From: Bradyrhizobium hipponense | Lineage (GTDB): Bacteria; Pseudomonadota; Alphaproteobacteria; Rhizobiales; Xanthobacteraceae | Direction of reading: 5' to 3' | Assembly (NCBI RefSeq): GCF_008123965.1 | Contig: NZ_VSTH01000076.1 | Span: 1 to 64,000, forward strand | DNA: 64,000 bases | Shown here: positions 59,687 to 64,000 of the stretch, one piece after another | How the letters are laid out: each line of letters begins with the position of its first letter | Numbering within the stretch: position 1 is the stretch's first letter | Program-made: the position numbers and the translations under genes | The notes under the pieces: generated by a model | The model's database searches: none | What the model was told of the DNA's origin: nothing | Seen by the model: only the letters and a program-made list of their open reading frames with translations

Positions 59687-60916
59687 TCACAGCGTGAGAT
59701 TTTCGGACGGCAGGCCAAGCGCCACACGTCCATAATTGGTTCCGGCGGCGTCGAAATTGAATGCGAGATGCGAATTGATCGCATGGGCGTCGCGGAATTG
59801 CCTCTGCAACACCCCCGTCGTGAACAAACCGCGCGCTCCGCTTGCCGCAAACAGCATCGACACTGCATCGGTGCACAGATTGACCGAGAACGCCCCGTCG
59901 CGCCGATATCTGGTCTTGGTCGCGGTGTCGGGAATACGGCCCCGCCGCGCGGCCTCCATGGCCTCGATACAGGCCGAGCGCATGACCAGACGCGCAGCAT
60001 CGATCTTGGCGGACGCCTCCGCGATCTTGATCTGCGTACTTTGAAAGTCACTCAGCTTGGCACGGTTGTAGGTGGAAATGCGATGACGTGCGACCTCAGT
60101 GTAGTCGTCCAGGCATGCCTGCGCATTTCCGAGAGCTACTCCCGACAGGACGTAGGGAAACAGCGAAAACACGGGCAAGGCGTACAGCGGATTGGGATTA
60201 ACGTGGCTTCCCGGCGTCGGACCGCCGGCGAGCTCGCCGACGGCGACCGTCATGTGGTCCGCCACAAAGGCTTCCCTGACCTCCACGTCGCAAGAACCGG
60301 TACCCCGCAGCCCCGTGACGTTCCAGGTGTCGAGGACTTTATAATCGCTCCTCGGCAGCAGGAAGATCCGATACTCGATGCCGTCTGCCTCGTCGTCGGA
60401 ATAGACCACGCTTGCAAGCATGTTCCATTCGCAGGAGGCGACGCCGGAAGAGAACGGCCAGCTTCCGTGCAGCCGGTATCCGCCCTTGACCCGCGCGGCA
60501 CGGCCGGCAGGAAAGATGAACGATGATGCAATCAGCGCGTCGGCATCCCTTCCCCAAACCAGATCCTGCGCCTTCGCATCGAACATGCCGAGCATCCAAT
60601 GGTGGCTCGCCAGGTTGGCGAAGTTCCAGGCCACGGACGCGTCAGCCTGTCCCAGCAAATCGGCGCAGTCGATCAAGGCAACATAGTCGAGCTCGGCGCC
60701 GCCAATGCGCCTTGGCTGAAGCATCCGGAACAGACCGGCGTCGTGGAGATCCCGCTCGGTCTCCGGCGGAAGATGCCTCAGCTCTTCGGTCCGGGCCGCC
60801 CGCTCCCGCAGCTGCGGCAGGAGCGATCGCGCCCTTGCGACCATCGTCGCATAGGCGCTTTCGCCGGCTTCCGGCCCGATGGACTGACCCATGCTCGGCT
60901 CTTGACCAGGCGCCAT
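59687..60916 (-). CDS. Flavin-dependent oxygenase, acyl-CoA dehydrogenase fold
   Basis: A 409-aa protein of the HpaH/HsaA/DszC type, with an acyl-CoA dehydrogenase fold that uses reduced flavin and oxygen: HDAGLFRMLQPRRIGGAELD, GGYRLHGSWPFSSGVASCEW, VTGLRGTGSCDVEVREAFVA, and near the end FAASGARGLFTTGVLQRQFR. The pairing with a flavin reductase is decisive for a two-component monooxygenase (class D) over a true dehydrogenase. It would hydroxylate an aromatic or related substrate. The start follows AGGGACAGGA. Confidence 0.85.
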   Translation of the reverse strand: MAPGQEPSMGQSIGPEAGESAYATMVARARSLLPQLRERAARTEELRHLPPETERDLHDAGLFRMLQPRRIGGAELDYVALIDCADLLGQADASVAWNFANLASHHWMLGMFDAKAQDLVWGRDADALIASSFIFPAGRAARVKGGYRLHGSWPFSSGVASCEWNMLASVVYSDDEADGIEYRIFLLPRSDYKVLDTWNVTGLRGTGSCDVEVREAFVADHMTVAVGELAGGPTPGSHVNPNPLYALPVFSLFPYVLSGVALGNAQACLDDYTEVARHRISTYNRAKLSDFQSTQIKIAEASAKIDAARLVMRSACIEAMEAARRGRIPDTATKTRYRRDGAFSVNLCTDAVSMLFAASGARGLFTTGVLQRQFRDAHAINSHLAFNFDAAGTNYGRVALGLPSENLTL

Positions 60917-61025
60917 TCCTGTCCCTCGCTTTCAGATAGTTATGCGGCCGGAACCTCACTAAATCAAGCCGATGCAAATCGACGGCGCGCACAACTGCTG
61001 CATGCGAGCGGACCAGCCACTTCGC

Positions 61026-62294
61026 TCAGGTCGACGCTCCGGGTTTCGCCGGCCCCAAGGCGCCTTTCCGGATGAGCTCCGTGATCCGGCCCTGGTCATA
61101 ACCAAGCGTCTCACGCAAAATTTCCTCTGTGTGCTCACCCAGCAGCGGCGCAGCCACGGGGTCAACCGCCGCGGTGAAGCTCATGGTAATCGGCGGCTCA
61201 ACGTTGGGCACCCATTCCGCCGTTCGATGCGGGATCCGACTCAAGCGATGGCGCTCACGGGCTTCCGGTGCATTGAACCCCTCCTCGACGGTGCGGAGAT
61301 AGCCGACCGGGATATTGGCCAGCTTCATCTTCGCCATCCAGTTCTCGAGGCTGTCGCTTGCAAAGACCTCCGCGATGGCCGCGCGCAACAGCTCCTTATT
61401 CTCGGACCGCGCTTTTCGCGTGGCGAACCGCGGATCGGTGATGAGATCAGGCCGCTTCAACACCTCGACCACCAGCCGACGATAGAGCCGGTCGTTGGCG
61501 CAGGCCATGTAGAGTGGTCCGTCGGATGCCTCGTAGACGCCGACAGTAGGAGAGCCGCTTGGCGAATTGCCGAACCGACCTGGATTTTGTCCATTGATCA
61601 GATAGGCCATTCCATAGAAGCCGGTCATCGCCATCGCGACGTCGAACAGCGCGACCTCGACATGCTGGCCGCGACCGAGCCGATCCCGCGCAAGCAGGGC
61701 CAGCAGGATGGCATTGCAGGCAGACATCCCTGTCGCCATGTCCACGATGGGTGGGCCGGTACGAACCGCCGGGCCATCGGCAAATCCGTTGAGTGACATG
61801 AACCCGCTTTCGGCCTGGGTGATGGGATCGAAACCGGGACGCGAAGCAAACGGCCCGGTGCGCCCATAGGCCGAGATCGAGCAATAGACCAGCCGCGGAT
61901 TGAGCGGCGCGACCGCTTCGTAGTCGAGGTCGAACTTCTTCATGACTCCGCTCGAAAAATTCTCCACGACCACATCCGCCTTGCGGATCAGATCCCGCAC
62001 CACGTCGCGAGCCTCCGGCACGCTCAGATCGAGCGCAATGCCCTGCTTGTTGCGGTTCAGGCTGAGATAGGCTGCGCTCTCGCCGCCAGTCTCAGCGTGC
62101 TCATAGGCGCGCGTGTCGTCGCCGCCGTCCGGGTTCTCGATCTTGATGACGCGGGCGCCGAAGTCGGCAAGCGTCTGCGTGCAAGCCGGCCCCGCCACAA
62201 CGCGCGTAAAGTCGACGACCAGCAGACCATCAAGTGCAGTTGGCGCTCCCGTCGTCCGCGGCGAACGTTCCGGCAACTGAGGCTTGGTGGTCAT
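61026..62294 (-). CDS. CaiB/BaiF family CoA-transferase
   Basis: A 422-aa class III CoA-transferase: GLLVVDFTRVVAGPACTQTL, LNRNKQGIALDLSVPEARDV, the region SISAYGRTGPFASRPGFDPI with the conserved Asp, and VEVALFDVAMAMTGFYG. It moves CoA between acids and would activate a substrate without ATP. The ATG at 62294 follows AAAGGGAG. The gene lies 110 bp upstream of the two-component oxygenase operon on the same strand, so it may belong to the same pathway. Confidence 0.9.
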   Translation of the reverse strand: MTTKPQLPERSPRTTGAPTALDGLLVVDFTRVVAGPACTQTLADFGARVIKIENPDGGDDTRAYEHAETGGESAAYLSLNRNKQGIALDLSVPEARDVVRDLIRKADVVVENFSSGVMKKFDLDYEAVAPLNPRLVYCSISAYGRTGPFASRPGFDPITQAESGFMSLNGFADGPAVRTGPPIVDMATGMSACNAILLALLARDRLGRGQHVEVALFDVAMAMTGFYGMAYLINGQNPGRFGNSPSGSPTVGVYEASDGPLYMACANDRLYRRLVVEVLKRPDLITDPRFATRKARSENKELLRAAIAEVFASDSLENWMAKMKLANIPVGYLRTVEEGFNAPEARERHRLSRIPHRTAEWVPNVEPPITMSFTAAVDPVAAPLLGEHTEEILRETLGYDQGRITELIRKGALGPAKPGAST

Positions 62295-62410
62295 CGATAG
62301 GGCTCCCTTTACATCGGCTTGTGGCCGCCGAATTTCCTGCAAGAACGAACTTAAAGCCCGACGCCGCGGACTTCGCAAGTGATTCACTCATCTCGCCTCG
62401 AAACGCGAAA

Positions 62411-62440
62411 CGGCCCGGCAGCCGTCAGGCTGCCGGGCCG
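62411..62440 (-). terminator. Strong 13-bp hairpin, probable terminator
   Basis: CGGCCCGGCAGCC (62411-62423) and GGCTGCCGGGCCG (62428-62440) pair perfectly around GTCA. On the minus strand the stem is followed by TTTCGCGTTT. It lies between the broken GNAT gene and the CoA-transferase, so it would end minus-strand transcripts coming from the GNAT side. Confidence 0.7.
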
Positions 62441-62535
62441 CTAAAACATCTGGGCGCGCCGAAGCTGCGCCTCGCGCGAACCAGCCTACCCTACGCGCGT
62501 CACGTTCCGCATCACGGGAAACCCTGCTCCATCGC

Positions 62536-62963
62536 TCAGCGCAGCCACTTTCGCCGGTACAGCGTATGCGATCAGGCCCACGGCACCTTGGGTTCGTAAA
62601 GCCGATAGCCCCCTGAATAAAATTATTGGCAGACACCGGATTGTCCGTCCTATCCGAGACGATGCTGTTCCATCCGATACGCCACCCTCTGGCCTCGATG
62701 GCTCGCATCAGCCTGAGCTGGAGCCCCCGCCCCCAATGCCTGGGCAGAACGCCGACCCTGGAGAAGTACCCGCTCTTTCGCGCGTGAGTCGACGGCACAA
62801 CGCCGGCGAAAGCGATCGCCTGATCATCATGATAGGCGAGCCACCATGAACCCAGCTCGAACCGCGGTAGGGCTGCGCCATCGAGGAATGTCAGCCGGTA
62901 CAGGTCGCCGAGAGTCTCGGCAATCTCATCTTCATCCGCATCGACCATACGAATTCTGTACAT
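62536..62963 (-). pseudogene. GNAT-family acetyltransferase, frameshifted
   Basis: From the ATG at 62963 the frame gives a GNAT protein: YRIRMVDADEDEIAETLGDL, LGSWWLAYHDDQAIAFAGVV, the acetyl-CoA loop GYFSRVGVLPRHWGRGLQLR and LMRAIEARGWRIGWNSIV. After NNFIQ (about 62,615) the expected C-terminus continues one base over as GYRLYEPKVPWA, meets a stop where a tryptophan is expected, and then reads SHTLYRRKWLR to 62,536. A frameshift plus a nonsense codon make it a pseudogene, although the core acetyl-CoA site is intact and a truncated product is possible. Confidence 0.72.
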
Positions 62964-63043
62964 CGAATGCCCAATACATCGCATGCCCAATGCGACTGGC
63001 TGATCCGGAGCGCCAGCGAGGCCGGCCTCACCGCCGTGTCGGT

Positions 63044-63343
63044 CTATTTGCCCAATACGACCTTGACGCCGAGCCAGACGGCCCCCATCAGACCGGCGGC
63101 AATCACCGTGATCACCGCCTTGAATGCGCAGCTCTGCGCCTGTTCCACGCTCTTCCGCCACCGGCGCAAGTGCTGGAAATCCGCTCTGGGTTCCTTCCGG
63201 TCGTCCTCTTCGATCCCAAAGGGCGCCAGCACCGATGCCGTCGCCTTCAACACGATGGCATCGGTGCTCTCCTGCTGGAGCCGGTGCCGTTCGGCCAATG
63301 TCTCGGCGACGATCAACCGGATTTCCTTGTCGGGCATCTTCAC
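63044..63343 (-). CDS. Small membrane-anchored protein, unknown
   Basis: A 99-aa protein with a charged N-terminal part (KEIRLIVAETLAERHRLQQE; ADFQHLRRWRKSVEQ) and one C-terminal membrane helix (AVITVIAAGLMGAVWLGVKV). I do not recognise a characterised family; I remember similar phage-like hypothetical proteins from Bradyrhizobium. Its ATG overlaps the stop of the membrane protein gene upstream (ATGA), so the two are co-expressed. Confidence 0.65.
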   Translation of the reverse strand: MKMPDKEIRLIVAETLAERHRLQQESTDAIVLKATASVLAPFGIEEDDRKEPRADFQHLRRWRKSVEQAQSCAFKAVITVIAAGLMGAVWLGVKVVLGK

Positions 63344-63594
63344 CGTTTGACGATCCTTGCAACATTCTCAAAACCGCGCTTGACCAAATAGAAGGAGACC
63401 ACGAGGTTGGCAGTGATCGCCGCAAATCCCGCCAGCGCGTCTGTGAACACGAAGCCGAGGACCTTTGCCCGGCAAGTCAAATTCAATCCCAACGCCCGGT
63501 CACTGCGGGCATGAAAAACGAGCGCGGCGAACGAATAGGCCGTCCTCGCGTTAGCCTCCGCAGGAGGATCGGCCACGATACAAAAAAATGACAC
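63340..63594 (-). CDS. Small hydrophobic protein, unknown
   Basis: An 84-aa product if the GTG at 63594 is used (GAGG lies upstream); a GTG at 63576 would shorten it by six residues. It has one clear hydrophobic helix (FVFTDALAGFAAITANLVVS) and a moderately hydrophobic start (TAYSFAALVFHARS). It ends in the ATGA overlap with the next small membrane gene. The pair resembles holin-like or phage-tail-assembly accessory proteins, but nothing firm can be said. Confidence 0.5.
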   Translation of the reverse strand: MSFFCIVADPPAEANARTAYSFAALVFHARSDRALGLNLTCRAKVLGFVFTDALAGFAAITANLVVSFYLVKRGFENVARIVKR

Positions 63595-63773
63595 AACAAA
63601 CCTCGCGCGAGTTACCCCGGCCAGAGCCGCGCAGCGATGATCGGGGCGCCAAGCAAGCCGCGATTGTCGAGGAGGCCAACAAGACCAACAGCGGGGATCG
63701 CGATCTCGTGCACGCCGATGGCGACAACATCGACCTTCCCGACGAGCCCGGCGATAAATCGAAAGACGACTAG
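63588..63773 (+). CDS. Small hydrophilic acidic protein, unknown
   Basis: A 61-aa highly polar protein (DDRGAKQAAIVEEANKTNSG; ends DEPGDKSKDD), without hydrophobic core and probably disordered. I recall similar short proteins as conserved hypotheticals in Bradyrhizobium. AGGAGGATC lies about 20 bp before the ATG, further than ideal. Its start overlaps the GTG start of the minus-strand gene by seven bases, so one of the two starts may be misplaced. Confidence 0.5.
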   Translation: MTQQTSRELPRPEPRSDDRGAKQAAIVEEANKTNSGDRDLVHADGDNIDLPDEPGDKSKDD

Positions 63774-63823
63774 CTGGGAGTTCGCGCGATGCGGCGGAAC
63801 GACGTCCGACCTCAACCAGCGAA

Positions 63824-63855
63824 CAAAAAACCCGCTGCGGAATGGTCCGCGCGGG
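63824..63855 (-). terminator. Rho-independent terminator, minus strand
   Basis: CCCGCTGCGGA (63831-63841) pairs with TCCGCGCGGG (63846-63855) with one bulge and a four-base loop. On the minus strand the stem is followed by a run of six T (63825-63830). It would end a transcript entering from beyond the right edge of the window. The stretch right of it (63,856-64,000) shows no gene. Confidence 0.72.
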
Positions 63856-64000
63856 CTGAAGCAAACTCGTTTCGATGATGCCATTTAGCCAGTGTTTTGC
63901 CCGACGTGTCAAACGCGGCCCGGCACGGAAGAATGCGTCTCTCCTCCCAACTTGATATGTGGTGTGCAGGGGGCTTGCTTCAAGTCCCCGGTGATCCCTT

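Noticed and set aside
63955..64000. Possible tRNA 3' part (TTCAAGTCCCC near the right edge)
   Set aside because: The T-loop-like string is not accompanied by a matching acceptor stem, D-arm or anticodon arm in the visible upstream sequence.
1..64000. CRISPR array or rRNA operon
   Set aside because: No regularly spaced identical repeats and no rRNA-like conserved segments were seen on either strand.

Overview
The window looks like a chromosomal stretch of a soil or plant-associated alphaproteobacterium of the Bradyrhizobiaceae, most likely Bradyrhizobium. The reasons are the high GC content, FixK/FNR-type regulators with TTGAT-N4-ATCAA boxes, Bug and TRAP binding proteins, DUF992 and CHAD proteins, and dense aromatic and acyl-CoA catabolism. 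This is a judgement from gene content; no database was searched.

Left end (1 to about 6,720) is a decayed accessory block. An intact Crp/Fnr regulator, a small hypothetical gene and an aldo/keto reductase sit among relics: a frameshifted DUF2285/QseM-like ICE gene start, the C-terminal half of a tyrosine recombinase, a start-less tRNA-binding (EMAP-like) domain, a frameshifted DUF992 gene, a frameshifted S41 peptidase and the tail of an IS91-family transposase. The block ends where an enoyl-CoA hydratase gene is cut in the middle (about 6,720).

7-19 kb is a catabolic and uptake region: a molybdopterin oxidoreductase, a Bug binding protein, a two-subunit molybdenum hydroxylase followed by an unusual ModA-like protein without signal peptide, an SDR, a TRAP transporter (DctP-DctQ-DctM, with a hairpin between P and Q) and a metal-dependent cyclase/hydrolase.

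19-36 kb looks like a low-oxygen regulon. It has a Crp-family regulator, an FnrN/FixK1-type regulator with the iron-sulfur cysteines, a small c-type cytochrome, an Mla-type lipid ABC transporter, DUF883 and holin-like membrane proteins, a CoA-ligase/GNAT fusion, a universal stress protein, a zinc alcohol dehydrogenase, a phosphotransferase/kinase fusion, a CHAD protein, a PHA synthase and a CBS-BON protein. Six FNR/FixK boxes lie in its promoters.

35.6-51.7 kb fits aerobic CoA-dependent degradation of 2-aminobenzoate (anthranilate): an aryl-CoA ligase, a RidA enamine deaminase, the fused monooxygenase/reductase acting on 2-aminobenzoyl-CoA (or salicylyl-CoA), hydratase, dehydrogenases, acyl-CoA dehydrogenase, a second ligase and a binding protein, with a MarR regulator in the middle. 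Six copies of one operator (core near TTTTARGCYTMAAA) lie at these promoters and at the marR promoter, so the region reads as one MarR-controlled regulon.

51.6-62.3 kb holds a second catabolic set. A minus-strand run encodes a periplasmic binding protein, an IlvD-type dehydratase, an ABC ATPase, two permeases and a protein resembling 2,5-dihydroxypyridine dioxygenase (NicX). A perfect 25-bp palindrome lies in front of the dehydratase. Beside it are a beta-hydroxyacid dehydrogenase, a two-component flavin monooxygenase with its reductase, and a CaiB-type CoA-transferase. The right end (62.4-64 kb) has a broken GNAT gene, two small membrane proteins, a small hydrophilic protein and two terminator-like hairpins.
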